This document shows positions 31,433 to 40,400 of a DNA stretch of 64,000 nt, in pieces. The stretch comes from JBBQKG01 sp038326655 (GTDB taxonomy: Bacteria; Actinomycetota; Thermoleophilia; Solirubrobacterales; JBBDJG01). The stretch lies in NCBI GenBank assembly GCA_038326655.1, contig JBBQKG010000015.1, forward strand, positions 1 to 64,000. Reading direction: 5' to 3'. The translations under genes were made by a program, and so were the position numbers. Within the stretch, counting starts at the first letter, position 1, and each line of letters starts with the position of its first letter. Under the pieces are notes generated by a model, which had not been told where the DNA came from, did no database searches, and worked only from the letters and a program-made list of their open reading frames with translations.

Positions 31433-32824
31433 GTGGACCAGGGCGACGCGAAGATCCCTCGCAGCCGGCTGGGCCGTTCGGCCCGCGTCGGCATTCGGGC
31501 CGGTCTCGAGGGCGCCCGGTTCGCGGGCGCCAAGGCGACCGGCGTGGTGCGGTCGCGCGACACTCGCCAGGAACGCATGGAGGGCCTCGCGCTGGACTCG
31601 GCCGAGCGCGTTGTCGAGACGCTCGGGACGATGAAGGGTGCGGCCATGAAGATGGGCCAGCTCGCCTCCTTCATCGATACGGAGTACCTGCCCGAGGAGT
31701 ACCGCGAGCTGTACCAGGCCAAGCTGGGGCAGCTGCGCACCTCGGCGCCCGCGATGCCCTGGGAGAAGGTGCGCAAGGTGATCGACGAGGAATACGACGA
31801 GCCGTGCGTCGAGGTATTTCGCGAGATCGAGGAGGAGGCGTTCGCGGCCGCCTCGATCGGGCAGGTGCATCGCGCGGTCCTGCACGACGGCCGCCGCGTG
31901 GCGGTGAAGATCCAGTACCCGGGCGTCGACGCCGCGATCCGTGCCGACCTCTCGAACGCCGGGATGATCCTGCGGCTCGCGAAGGCGATCGCGCCGGGGC
32001 TCGACGCCAAGGCCGTCGCCGCGGAGCTGAAGGAACGGGTGCTCGAGGAGCTCGACTACGAGTACGAGGCCCAGAACCAGCGCGTGTTCGCGCGCGCCTA
32101 CCGCGGCCACCCGTTCATACATGTGCCCGACGTGATCACGCGGCTGTCGCGCAGTCGCGTGATCGTGACCGAGTACGTGGAGGGCCACTCCTTCGACGAC
32201 GTGAAGCGGCTCGACCACGAGCAGCGCACGCGCTTCGGCGAGATCGTGTTCCGGTTCTACCTCGGCTCGATCTACCAGCTTCAGCACTTCAACGCCGACG
32301 CGCACCCGGGCAACTACCTGCTCCTGGAGGACGGTCGTGTCGCGTTTCTCGACTTCGGCATGACGAAGCGGCTGGACGTCGAGCAGATCCGCCTCGAGGA
32401 AGAGGTGATCAAGGCGCGTGTCGACCACGACCCGGAGCGGCTGCGGCAGAAGCTGCACGAGCTCGGTTTCCTGCGCGACCCGAAGCGGATCGATGCCGAG
32501 CGGCTGATGGCGCACGTCGACGCGGTCGGTGGCTGGTACCTGGAGGACGTCGAGCGCGAGGTCACGCCCGAGTACGTGATGGCGGTGATCGCCGCAATAT
32601 CGGACCCGCGCTCGGACTTCTACGCGCTCATGCGCCGCGAGAACGTGCCCGCGAACGAGCTCATGGGCCGTCGCATGGAGATCGGCGTGCTGGCCGTGCT
32701 GGGCCAGCTACGCGCGCGGCGCAACTGGCACCGGATCGCGCGCGAATGGTGGTTCGGGGACCCCCCCGCGACCGAGCTGGGGCACCAGGAGCACGAGTTC
32801 TGGGAGGGGCGCTCGCTTGCTTGA
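31433..32824 (+). CDS. ABC1/UbiB-family atypical kinase
   Basis: A 463-residue protein with the KxGQ motif (MKMGQLASFIDTEYLPEEY, about 73-91), an Ala-rich nucleotide loop (AAASIGQVHRAVLHDGRRVAVKIQYPG), the catalytic NADAHPGNYLLLEDG and the DFG motif (FLDFGMTKRL). The canonical HADPHPGN reads NADAHPGN here. UbiB proteins help extract or modify isoprenoid quinone precursors; in a menaquinone-using actinobacterium the exact role is open. No C-terminal membrane anchor is evident. GTG at 31433. Confidence 0.9.
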   Translation: MDQGDAKIPRSRLGRSARVGIRAGLEGARFAGAKATGVVRSRDTRQERMEGLALDSAERVVETLGTMKGAAMKMGQLASFIDTEYLPEEYRELYQAKLGQLRTSAPAMPWEKVRKVIDEEYDEPCVEVFREIEEEAFAAASIGQVHRAVLHDGRRVAVKIQYPGVDAAIRADLSNAGMILRLAKAIAPGLDAKAVAAELKERVLEELDYEYEAQNQRVFARAYRGHPFIHVPDVITRLSRSRVIVTEYVEGHSFDDVKRLDHEQRTRFGEIVFRFYLGSIYQLQHFNADAHPGNYLLLEDGRVAFLDFGMTKRLDVEQIRLEEEVIKARVDHDPERLRQKLHELGFLRDPKRIDAERLMAHVDAVGGWYLEDVEREVTPEYVMAVIAAISDPRSDFYALMRRENVPANELMGRRMEIGVLAVLGQLRARRNWHRIAREWWFGDPPATELGHQEHEFWEGRSLA

Positions 32825-32850
32825 CTTGCCGATGCTGCCCGGCGTAGTCT
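32821..32850 (+). promoter_or_regulatory. Probable sigma-70 promoter of the SBBP protein
   Basis: TTGACT (32821-32826) and TAGTCT (32845-32850) with an 18-base spacer, overlapping the stop codon of the ABC1 gene and 19 bases before the TTG start. An AGAGGA Shine-Dalgarno lies between. Confidence 0.5.
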
Positions 32851-32868
32851 TGGCGGGGGCAGAGGAAA

Positions 32869-35634
32869 TTGGCTTCGATCATCGCCAGCAGGCCGATCGC
32901 ACGAAGGTTGGTGCTGGGTGCTGTGGTGCTCTGGCTGGTTGTGGCCGGTCTGCTCGTGCCGCACGGGCACGGCGGCGGAGCGGCGGGTCCCTCCAGCCCA
33001 GCCCTGAAGCTGCCGCTGTCGTTCGTCCCCAACCGCGGCCAGACCGACGCGCGCGTGCGCTACTACGCGCAGACGCCGGGGTTCGCCGCCTACTTCACCC
33101 GCCGCGGGGTGACGATCGCGATCTCGAAGGGCCGGCATGGCCAGGCGATCGAGCTTCTGTTCCCGGGGGCCGACCGGACGCCGTCGATCGCTGCGGCCGA
33201 CCGGCAGGCCGGCCGGGTGAACTACCTCAACGGCGCTGAGCGGCACACGGGCATCCCGACCTATGGCCGCGTCGTCTACCGGGACCTGTGGCCCGGGATC
33301 GACCTGGTGTTCGCGGCTGACCGCGGGCAGCTGAAGTACGAGCTCCATCTGGCCTCGGGCGCGAACCTCGCGAACGCGCGATTCGCATACGCCGGGATCG
33401 ACGGGCTGTCGGTCGCGGGGAACGGCGGGCTGGCCGTTCACACGCAGAACGGGACTCTCAGGGACGCGCCGCCCCGGAGCCGCCAGGGTGGCGCAGCCGT
33501 CGCCAGCCGTTTCCGGCTGACCGGCAAGCGCTCGTACGGCTTCTCGCTCGGCGCATATGACCGCTCCCGGCCGCTGGTGATCGACCCCGCGCTCGCATAC
33601 TCGACCTTCCTCGGCGGCAATGGGGACGACACCCAATGGGGCATCGCGGTCGACCCGCACGGTAACTCCTATGTCGCCGGGCAGACGGACTCCCCCAACT
33701 TCCCCGCCACGCCGGGCTCGTACGACACGACCTTCAACGGGGGCACCGAGGACGCCTTCGTCGCGAAGCTGAACCCGCTGGGCACAGCGCTCGTCTATGC
33801 CACCTACATGGGCGGGGACGGATGGGACTCCGGTCAGGACGTCGCGACCGACGCGGCCGGCAACGCGTACGTGTTCGGCTACACGCTCTCGACTAGCTTC
33901 CCCGTCACGCCGGGGGCCTTCCAGGCGGATCGCAACGGCTTCGACGACAACTTCGTCGCCAAGCTCGGCCCCGCCGGCGCGCTGCAGTACTCGACCCTGC
34001 TCGGCGGCAGCGGCGCCGGCTTCAGCTCGGGGCAGGAGGGCGCGATCGCGGTGGACGGCGCAGGGCAGGCGATCGCGACGGGCTTCACGAGGAGCACCGA
34101 TTTCCCGACCACGCCCGGCGCCTACAAGACCGCAAGCGAGGGCCTCGAGGCGTTCGTGACGAAGTTCAACCAGGACGGGACCGGCCTCGTGTACTCGACC
34201 TTCCTTGGCGCGGGGCTGCCCCAGGACATCGCGGTGGACCCGACCGGAAACGCCTTCCTGACCGGCCTGGGCGGCTTCGCGGACGCTGACTACCCGACTA
34301 CCCCGGGGGCGTACGACCGCACCCTCAACGGGCAGGACGAAGTGTTCGTCACCAAGCTCGCCCCGAGTGGCTCGGCGCTCGTGTACTCGACCTTCATCGG
34401 CGGAGGCGCCAGCGACCATCCATACGGGATCGCGATCGATTCGGCGGGCAGCGCGTATGTCGCCGGCAGGACGGCCCTCGACGCCGCCGTGCCCTACCCG
34501 ACCACGCCCGGGGCGTACGACCGGACCCGTAACGGGTTCGCGGACGCCTTTCTCTCCAAGCTCGACCCGAGCGGTTCGGCGCTCGTGTACTCGACGTACC
34601 TGGGCGGTAGCGGCGACGAGGGCGCATTCGGGGTCGCCGTGGACGCGGCGGGCAGCGCGCACGTGATCGGGACCACCTTCTCGACGGACTTCCCGACCAC
34701 GCCCGACGCGCTCGACGCGACGCACGGCTACCCCTCTGACGCCTTCTACGCCAAGCTCGATCCGGGCGCCACGGCCCTGCAGTACTCGACCTACTTCGGC
34801 GGCGCCGGGTACGACGGCGGCGGCTACGCAGGCGCCGGCGGCTCGATCGCGCTCGACCCGCAGGGGAACGCATATCTAACGGGATCCACGCAGGGAGGAG
34901 TGCCCACCACGCCGGGCGCCTTCGACACCACCTACAACGGCAACGAGGACAGCTTCGTCGCCAAGTTCTCCTACGGCCCCGGCCCGCCGGCGACCCTTAC
35001 GCTCGCCCCCGAGACCGCCACCAACACGGTCGGCGACAGCGGCCACTGCGTGACGGCCACGGTCGAGGACGCCTCCGGCGACCCGACCCCCGAGATCACC
35101 GTTCGCTTCACGGTCACGGGCGCCACCAGCGCGGGCGGCTCTCAGACCACCGGCCCCAACGGCCAGGCGACCTTCTGCTACCAGGGCCCCGAGCTGCCCG
35201 GCACCGACCAGATCACGGCCACGGTTGACCCGAGCGGCCCTTCGGACACCGCCAGCAAGGTCTGGGTCGCTCCGCAAGGCACCGAGGGCTGCAAGGTCAC
35301 CGGCGGCGGGGGCATCATGGCGCAAAACGACGACCGCGCGACCTTCGACAACAACGTGCGCACGGCCACCGCGAGCGACGTCCGCGGCCGCATCACCTAC
35401 ACCGACCGCGGCCCCGCGGAGTCGCTCACGGTCCGCTCGAAGGCGATCGACGCGCCCGTGTGCGAGGGGCGGCGCGCGACGATCTACGGCAGCACCGGCT
35501 CGACGCCGTTCCGGGTCGACCTGAACGACCGCGGCCACCCCGGCCGGCGCGACACCTACCGGATCCTGCTCGGCTCCGGCTACGACTCCGGCACCCAGAC
35601 GCTGGACGCCGGCAACATCCGCGTGCGCGGCTGA
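32869..35634 (+). CDS. Large secreted SBBP-repeat (beta-propeller) protein
   Basis: A 921-residue exported protein. It has a signal or anchor helix (LVLGAVVLWLVVAGLLVP, about 14-31) and an N-terminal domain at 45-215 (FVPNRGQTDARVRYYAQ ... LWPGIDLVF). About seven to eight SBBP repeats follow (about 225-695), with units such as YSTFLGG ... DPHGNSYVAGQT ... FPATPGSYD ... DAFVAKL. Next come an Ig-like Big domain (about 710-790) and a C-terminal domain with TGGGGIMAQNDDRATF. SBBP repeats form beta-propellers and probably bind surfaces or partners; the ligand is unknown. The TTG start at 32869 has AGAGGAAA before it. Confidence 0.88.
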   Translation: MASIIASRPIARRLVLGAVVLWLVVAGLLVPHGHGGGAAGPSSPALKLPLSFVPNRGQTDARVRYYAQTPGFAAYFTRRGVTIAISKGRHGQAIELLFPGADRTPSIAAADRQAGRVNYLNGAERHTGIPTYGRVVYRDLWPGIDLVFAADRGQLKYELHLASGANLANARFAYAGIDGLSVAGNGGLAVHTQNGTLRDAPPRSRQGGAAVASRFRLTGKRSYGFSLGAYDRSRPLVIDPALAYSTFLGGNGDDTQWGIAVDPHGNSYVAGQTDSPNFPATPGSYDTTFNGGTEDAFVAKLNPLGTALVYATYMGGDGWDSGQDVATDAAGNAYVFGYTLSTSFPVTPGAFQADRNGFDDNFVAKLGPAGALQYSTLLGGSGAGFSSGQEGAIAVDGAGQAIATGFTRSTDFPTTPGAYKTASEGLEAFVTKFNQDGTGLVYSTFLGAGLPQDIAVDPTGNAFLTGLGGFADADYPTTPGAYDRTLNGQDEVFVTKLAPSGSALVYSTFIGGGASDHPYGIAIDSAGSAYVAGRTALDAAVPYPTTPGAYDRTRNGFADAFLSKLDPSGSALVYSTYLGGSGDEGAFGVAVDAAGSAHVIGTTFSTDFPTTPDALDATHGYPSDAFYAKLDPGATALQYSTYFGGAGYDGGGYAGAGGSIALDPQGNAYLTGSTQGGVPTTPGAFDTTYNGNEDSFVAKFSYGPGPPATLTLAPETATNTVGDSGHCVTATVEDASGDPTPEITVRFTVTGATSAGGSQTTGPNGQATFCYQGPELPGTDQITATVDPSGPSDTASKVWVAPQGTEGCKVTGGGGIMAQNDDRATFDNNVRTATASDVRGRITYTDRGPAESLTVRSKAIDAPVCEGRRATIYGSTGSTPFRVDLNDRGHPGRRDTYRILLGSGYDSGTQTLDAGNIRVRG

Positions 35635-35660
35635 CGGCCGGCAGGCCGGCGCATCGACGG

Positions 35661-36707
35661 CTAGAACAGCTGGTTGTCGCCCGCGAACAGCTCGGACACC
35701 GAGCCGTCGGTGAAGATCGAGCGGATCGAGCGCGCGAGGATGTCGGCGACGCTCAGGATCTTGATCTTGTCCGGCGCCTCCGGCGACAGCGGGATCGTGT
35801 CGGTGACGACGATCTCCTCGATCTCGGGGCTGCTCAGCCGCTCGAACGCGGGTCCGGAGAAGACGCCGTGCGTGGCCGTCGCAAACACGCGCGTGGCGCC
35901 CGCCTCGCGCACGACCCGCGCCGCCTCGATCAACGTGCCGGCCGTGTCGATCATGTCGTCGACCAGGATTGCCGCCTTGCCGGCCACGTCGCCCACCACA
36001 TAGCCGGCTTCGGCGATGTTGTGCTCGGGGCGGTGCTTGGTCAGGAAAGCGGGGCGCACGCCGAGCTCGCCGGCGAACTTCTCGGCCAGCTTCGCGCGGC
36101 CGGCGTCGGGCGACACCGCCACCCACTCCTCGTCGATCACCTTGTCGAGGAAGTACTGGGTCAGCATCGGGCGGGCGATCAGGTGGTCCACCGGGACCTG
36201 GAAGAACCCCTGCACCTGACCGGCGTGGAGGTGCATCGTGAGCGCGCGGTCCGCGCCCGCCGTCTCCAGCATGCGCGCCACGAGCCGGGCTGAGATCGGC
36301 TCGCGCGGCGCCGACTTCTTGTCCTGGCGCGAATAGCCGTACCAGGGCATGACGGCGATGATGCGGTGCGCGGAGGCGCCCTTGGCCGCATCGATCATGA
36401 GCAGCAGCTCCATCAGGTTGCGGTTCACCGGCGCGTGCGTGGACTGGACGATGAAGATGTCGGCGCCCCGGATCGACTCGAGGTACCGGCAGTAGACCTC
36501 GCCGTTGGAGAAAGTCTTGAGCTCGACCTGGCCGAGCTGGATGCCCAGCTTGCCGGCGATCTTGTCGCCGAGCGCCAGGCTGCCCCGGCCCGCGAAGACC
36601 ATCAGCCGCTTGTCGTAGGCGGCCGGGACGCTCGTGTGCGTCGGTGCCTCGGCCGTCGACAGCATCGGCTCCGCTTCGAGCAACTCCATCGGCGCTCCGC
36701 CGGTCAC
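35661..36707 (-). CDS. prs: Ribose-phosphate pyrophosphokinase
   Basis: A 348-residue enzyme making PRPP from ribose 5-phosphate and ATP. Family strings are FSNGEVYCRYLESIRGADIFIVQST, MPWYGYSRQDKKSAPREPISARLVARMLE, VSPDAGRAKLAEKFA and the PRPP-binding ILVDDMIDTAGTL. The GTG at 36707 is chosen because AAGGAGGT lies exactly upstream, in the 19-bp gap after glmU. The prs-after-glmU order is typical of actinobacteria. Confidence 0.95.
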   Translation of the reverse strand: MTGGAPMELLEAEPMLSTAEAPTHTSVPAAYDKRLMVFAGRGSLALGDKIAGKLGIQLGQVELKTFSNGEVYCRYLESIRGADIFIVQSTHAPVNRNLMELLLMIDAAKGASAHRIIAVMPWYGYSRQDKKSAPREPISARLVARMLETAGADRALTMHLHAGQVQGFFQVPVDHLIARPMLTQYFLDKVIDEEWVAVSPDAGRAKLAEKFAGELGVRPAFLTKHRPEHNIAEAGYVVGDVAGKAAILVDDMIDTAGTLIEAARVVREAGATRVFATATHGVFSGPAFERLSSPEIEEIVVTDTIPLSPEAPDKIKILSVADILARSIRSIFTDGSVSELFAGDNQLF

Positions 36708-36726
36708 GAATACCTCCTTGTGCCTC

Positions 36727-38154
36727 TCACCGCTTTCCGTCTTCCTCGGCGGCGGCTTCCCGCTCCGCGTAGCCCTCGATGTTGGTCTGGGGGGCGCGCG
36801 AGATTGCCAGCGCTCCCCCGGGCACGTCGTCGGTGACCACCGAGCCGGCACCAGTGTAAGCCTCGTCCCCGACGGTGACCGGTGCGACGAGCGATGTATG
36901 GACGCCGGTGCGGGAGTGCTTGCCGATCACGGTCCGGTGCTTGCGGCGGCCGTCGTAGTTGGCGGTGATCGTGCTCGCGCCGATGTTCGACCCCTCGCCG
37001 ATGTCGGCGTCGCCGATGTAGGAGAGGTGCGGCACCTTCGCGCCCTCACCGATCTCCGAGTTCTTGATCTCCACGAACGCGCCGGCCTTGGCCCGGTCGT
37101 TCAGCTTGGTGCCGGGGCGGATGCGGGTGAAGGGCCCGACGGTGCAATCGTCGAGCACCTCGCAGGCATCGAGGTGCGAATGGACGATCGACACGCCGTC
37201 GCCGACCGCGGAGTCGATCAGCGTCGTCATCGGCCCGATCGTGCAGCCGGACCCGATCTCGACCTGGCCCTTGAGGAAGCTGAACGGCTCGACGGTCGTG
37301 TCTTCGCCGATCATCACGTCGATGTCGATGAAGGTGGACGTCGGGTCGCTGACCGTCACCCCCGCGAGCATGTGACGCCGGAGGATCATCCTTCGCGCCA
37401 CCTCCTGCACGTCGGCGAGGTCGACCCGGGAGTTGATCCCCATCCCGATCAGCTCGTCGTCGGTCAGGAACGCGGCGACCTTGTGGCCGGCCTGCCTGAG
37501 CAGCGGGATCACGTCGCCGAGGTAGACCTCGCCCTGGGAGTTGTCGCTGCCCACCTGCCCCAGCGCCTCGAGCAGGGGGTCGACCGCGAAGGCGTAGGTG
37601 CCCGCGTTGATCTCCTTGACCGCGAGCTCCTCCGGCGTCGCGTCGCCGGGGTGCTTCGTCTCGACGATCCGCTCCACGTCTCCCTCGGGCGTGCGGACCA
37701 CGCGTCCGTACTGGCCGGGGTCCTCGAGCTCCCGGGTGGTCACGGTCGCGGCGGCGCCCGACGCTGCGTGGCGCTCGGCCAGCGCCGTGATGAAGCCGGC
37801 GTCCAGCAGGGGGTGGTCCCCGGAGAGCACGATCACGTCGCTTGCCCCGCGAAGCGCCTCGGCGGAGCTCAGGACCGCATCGCCGGTGCCTGCGGGTGGG
37901 TCCTGGACGACGACCTCGACGCCGGGCGGGAGCACCCGCCTGACCTCGTCGGCTTCGCGGCCCACGACCACGACCACGCGCTCGGCGCCCGCCTCGCGCG
38001 CGGCTTCGACCGGCCACAGGATCAGCGGCCGCCCGCACAGCGGGTGCAGCACCTTGGGGAGCCTCGAGCGCATCCGGGTGCCGCGGCCTGCGGCCATGAT
38101 GAGAAGAGAAGGGACCTTCAAGGCGTCATTGGATGGTAGAGGGAACGCCTGCAT
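36727..38154 (-). CDS. glmU: Bifunctional GlmU (GlcNAc-1-P uridyltransferase / GlcN-1-P acetyltransferase)
   Basis: About 475 residues, giving UDP-GlcNAc for peptidoglycan. The N-terminal pyrophosphorylase has LIMAAGRGTRMRSRLPKVLHPLCGRPLI. The C-terminal left-handed beta-helix has repeated hexapeptides (IGEDTTVEPFSFLKGQVEIGSGCTIGPMTTLIDSAVGDGVSI) and the acetyltransferase end KHRTVIGKHSRTGVHTSLVAPVTVGDEAYTGAGSVVT. The start is uncertain: ATG at 38154 and TTG at 38121 are both possible, neither with a clear Shine-Dalgarno. Confidence 0.94.
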   Translation of the reverse strand: MQAFPLPSNDALKVPSLLIMAAGRGTRMRSRLPKVLHPLCGRPLILWPVEAAREAGAERVVVVVGREADEVRRVLPPGVEVVVQDPPAGTGDAVLSSAEALRGASDVIVLSGDHPLLDAGFITALAERHAASGAAATVTTRELEDPGQYGRVVRTPEGDVERIVETKHPGDATPEELAVKEINAGTYAFAVDPLLEALGQVGSDNSQGEVYLGDVIPLLRQAGHKVAAFLTDDELIGMGINSRVDLADVQEVARRMILRRHMLAGVTVSDPTSTFIDIDVMIGEDTTVEPFSFLKGQVEIGSGCTIGPMTTLIDSAVGDGVSIVHSHLDACEVLDDCTVGPFTRIRPGTKLNDRAKAGAFVEIKNSEIGEGAKVPHLSYIGDADIGEGSNIGASTITANYDGRRKHRTVIGKHSRTGVHTSLVAPVTVGDEAYTGAGSVVTDDVPGGALAISRAPQTNIEGYAEREAAAEEDGKR

Positions 38155-38283
38155 TTGCGATAGGGGCAAATCTGCAAACAGCGGCATGCTGCGACTGTGG
38201 AGGGGAGAGCTTTCGGTGCGAGCAAGGCGGGCGATGGGCAAGCCGGACCCGTGAGATCGGGCCCGAAAGGGTATGCGTGTCGT

Positions 38284-38299
38284 CCTAGCGCGCGCTAGG
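38284..38299. promoter_or_regulatory. 16-bp perfect palindrome before a TetR gene (likely autoregulatory operator)
   Basis: CCTAGCGCGCGCTAGG is fully self-complementary and lies 20 bases before the TetR start codon, in the gap shared with divergent glmU. Confidence 0.5.
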
Positions 38300-38318
38300 T
38301 TACGTTTCGCAGAGAGGG

Positions 38319-38936
38319 ATGGAGGTTTCACCACAATCGGGTACGCGCCGCCGGACCCGCGACGAGGTCCAGGCCGACGTGCGCGCGGCGTTGGTCGACA
38401 TGCTCGGCGAGCAGCCGTTCAAGGACGTGACGGTCGACGGGCTGGCGCGCCGTGCGGGGCTGTCGCGGACGGCGTTCTACTTCTATTACCCCGACAAGAA
38501 CGAGGTCCTGAAGGAAGCGGCCGAGGCGGCCGCCGGCGAGGTCTACGCCGAGGCCGACCGCTGGTGGCACGGCGAGGGCCCGCCCGAGCAGCTGGTCAAG
38601 GAGGCGCTCGCGGGCATCGCGCGTGTCTACTGCGACCACGCCGACATGCTGCGCGCGTCGGTCGAGGCGACCACCTACGACGAGGAGTTCCGTGCCTTCT
38701 ACGAGTCGCTGATCCAGCGCTTCGTCCGGGCGACGGCCGACCATCTGCGCCGGGAGCGCGACGCGGGCCGCCTGCGGTCGCTCGACCCGGAGCCGATCGC
38801 CGAGGCGCTCGTCTGGATGGCCGAGCGCTGCAACTACGCGTTCCTGCTGATCGACGGCCGCCCGCAGAGCGACGTCGTGGAGCCGCTCGCGGCGATCTGG
38901 ATTCACGCGATCTACCCCGACCAGAGGTCGGCGTGA
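38319..38936 (+). CDS. TetR family transcriptional regulator
   Basis: A 205-residue regulator. The DNA-binding domain is at about 15-65 (DEVQADVRAALVDMLGEQPFKDVTVDGLARRAGLSRTAFYFYYPDKNEVLKEA). A helical ligand domain with EthR-like features (RWWHGEGPPEQLVKEALAGIARVY, EALVWMAERCNYAFLL) follows. AGAGGG precedes the ATG. It is translationally coupled to the PASTA lipoprotein gene downstream (GTGA overlap). Confidence 0.9.
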   Translation: MEVSPQSGTRRRTRDEVQADVRAALVDMLGEQPFKDVTVDGLARRAGLSRTAFYFYYPDKNEVLKEAAEAAAGEVYAEADRWWHGEGPPEQLVKEALAGIARVYCDHADMLRASVEATTYDEEFRAFYESLIQRFVRATADHLRRERDAGRLRSLDPEPIAEALVWMAERCNYAFLLIDGRPQSDVVEPLAAIWIHAIYPDQRSA

Positions 38937-39241
38937 GGGCGCGTGCGGCGATCCTGGTGGTGCTTGCAACCGGGCTCGGTGCCTGCGGCGGCGGCGGGGA
39001 CTCCGGCAAGTCCTCGAACACCGGTCCGAAGGTGCCTGACCTGGTCGGCAAGAACTGGAGCGACGCGACCGACCAACTGTCGCTGGCCGGGATTCCCTAC
39101 ATCTCGCAGTCGAAGCCCGGCACCGAGAGCGCGACGGCGCAGCCCGAGACTGCCTTCGAGGTGTGCTCGACCAAGCCCGCGGCGGGCGAGCCGCTCGGCA
39201 CCGACATCAAGATGATCATCGCCCCGCCCGGGAAGTGCTGA
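38933..39241 (+). CDS. PASTA-domain lipoprotein
   Basis: A 102-residue protein with a lipoprotein signal (RARAAILVVLATGLGAC, lipobox LGAC) and a Gly/Ser linker. It has one PASTA domain (KVPDLVGKNWSDATDQLSLAGIPYISQSKPG ... VCSTKPAAGEPLGTDIKMIIAP). PASTA domains bind peptidoglycan fragments or beta-lactams, mostly on serine/threonine kinases and penicillin-binding proteins; a stand-alone lipoprotein form is less common. It overlaps the TetR stop codon, so the TetR ligand may be envelope-related. Confidence 0.85.
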   Translation: MRARAAILVVLATGLGACGGGGDSGKSSNTGPKVPDLVGKNWSDATDQLSLAGIPYISQSKPGTESATAQPETAFEVCSTKPAAGEPLGTDIKMIIAPPGKC

Positions 39242-39254
39242 GGGACCGGGAGCC

Positions 39255-40400
39255 CTAGCCGGTGACGTTCACGGTGACCGGCGCGGACTTCGCCAGGTTG
39301 CCGGCCTTGTCGTAGACGAAGGCCCTGAGCGTATGACTGCCCGTGCCGAAGCTGGTCGCGTTCCAGGTCAGCGAGTAGGGCGACCCTGCGCTCTTGCTCC
39401 ACGTGGTCCAGTCGCCGTCCACGTAGAGGTCGACGTCGCCGATCCCGCCGGCGTCGCTCGCATTGACCGTGACTGCCACCGCGCCGCCCGAGACCGATGC
39501 GCCGCCCTTGGGCGAGGCGATCGAAGCCGTCGGGGGACTCGTGTCCGAGCCGCTGGGCGGCGGAGGCGGCGGAGGCGGCGGCTGGACCGGCGGAGGAGCC
39601 GAGAAGTTGCCGGTGATCACGTCGTTCTCGGTGGCCACGAGCGTGCCGAGCACGGCGCGGGCCTTCAGCCAGTCCAGGAACTTGGAAAAATCGCCTGAGC
39701 TGATCGACGAGGCGCCACACGAGCAGATGTCGTGGAACATCAGCGGCACCCACCCGCCTCCGTGCTGCTCGGCCTGGGTCACGTAGCGCTCGAGCTCCGC
39801 CACCGTCAGCGGGACGTCGAGCCAGTCGTTGGACTTGATCGCGTACTTGCTCCCCGGCGGGATCGTCTCCGCGTAGGAGCAGTTGTCGCAATCGGCGCTT
39901 CGCAAGCCACTCACCTTGCGGGCCGACGTGTAGCCGCAGTCCTTGAGCGCCTGCTGCACGGCGGAGTTCTTGGTGCCCTCGCCGTGCGGATAGGCGAAGC
40001 TCGTGATGTTGAAGCCGCGATTGCGAAGGGTCGCGGCGCTGTCGCATACTTCCGAGCGGTCCTGCGCCGCGCTGATGCTGTTGAGGTATGGGTGAGTGAT
40101 CGTGTGGCCGGCGATCTCGTTGCCGTCGGCTGCGATCGAGCTGATCTGCGACCAGGTCATCTAGTAGTCGTTCTTGCCCACCAGGCCGGTGTTGATGAAG
40201 AACGTGCCGCGCATCCCGCGGGAAGCGAGGCTCGGCCGAGCGTTCGCGAACTGGCTCTGGATCGCGTCGTCGAAGGTGAGCGACACGACGGTCTGCGCGC
40301 TCGCCTGCGTGGCGAACGGAATCGCCAAGAGCGCGACGACCGTAACAAGAATGCGAACGGTCGCGCGCCTAACGGCGACCGAGATGCCAGCACTGGCCAA
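39255..40400 (-). pseudogene. Polysaccharide deacetylase (NodB-type) split by an in-frame TAG
   Basis: One continuous frame. It codes for a signal peptide (VRILVTVVALLAIPFATQASA), NodB motif 1 (VVSLTFDDA), motif 2 (HTITHPYL), motif 3 (SFAYPHGEG) and the LMFHD motif, then a Pro-rich linker and a Big_7-type Ig domain (about 285-380). The frame is interrupted at 40161-40163 by TAG, which follows NDY and directly precedes ATG ACC TGG. Relatives read Y-M-T-W without a gap, so the TAG looks like one extra codon. The 79-residue N part and the 301-residue C part (39255-40160) could be made separately by reinitiation at the abutting ATG, but then catalytic motif 1 is detached. The start is TTG 40400 with GGGAGGGAA upstream. 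Confidence 0.8.
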
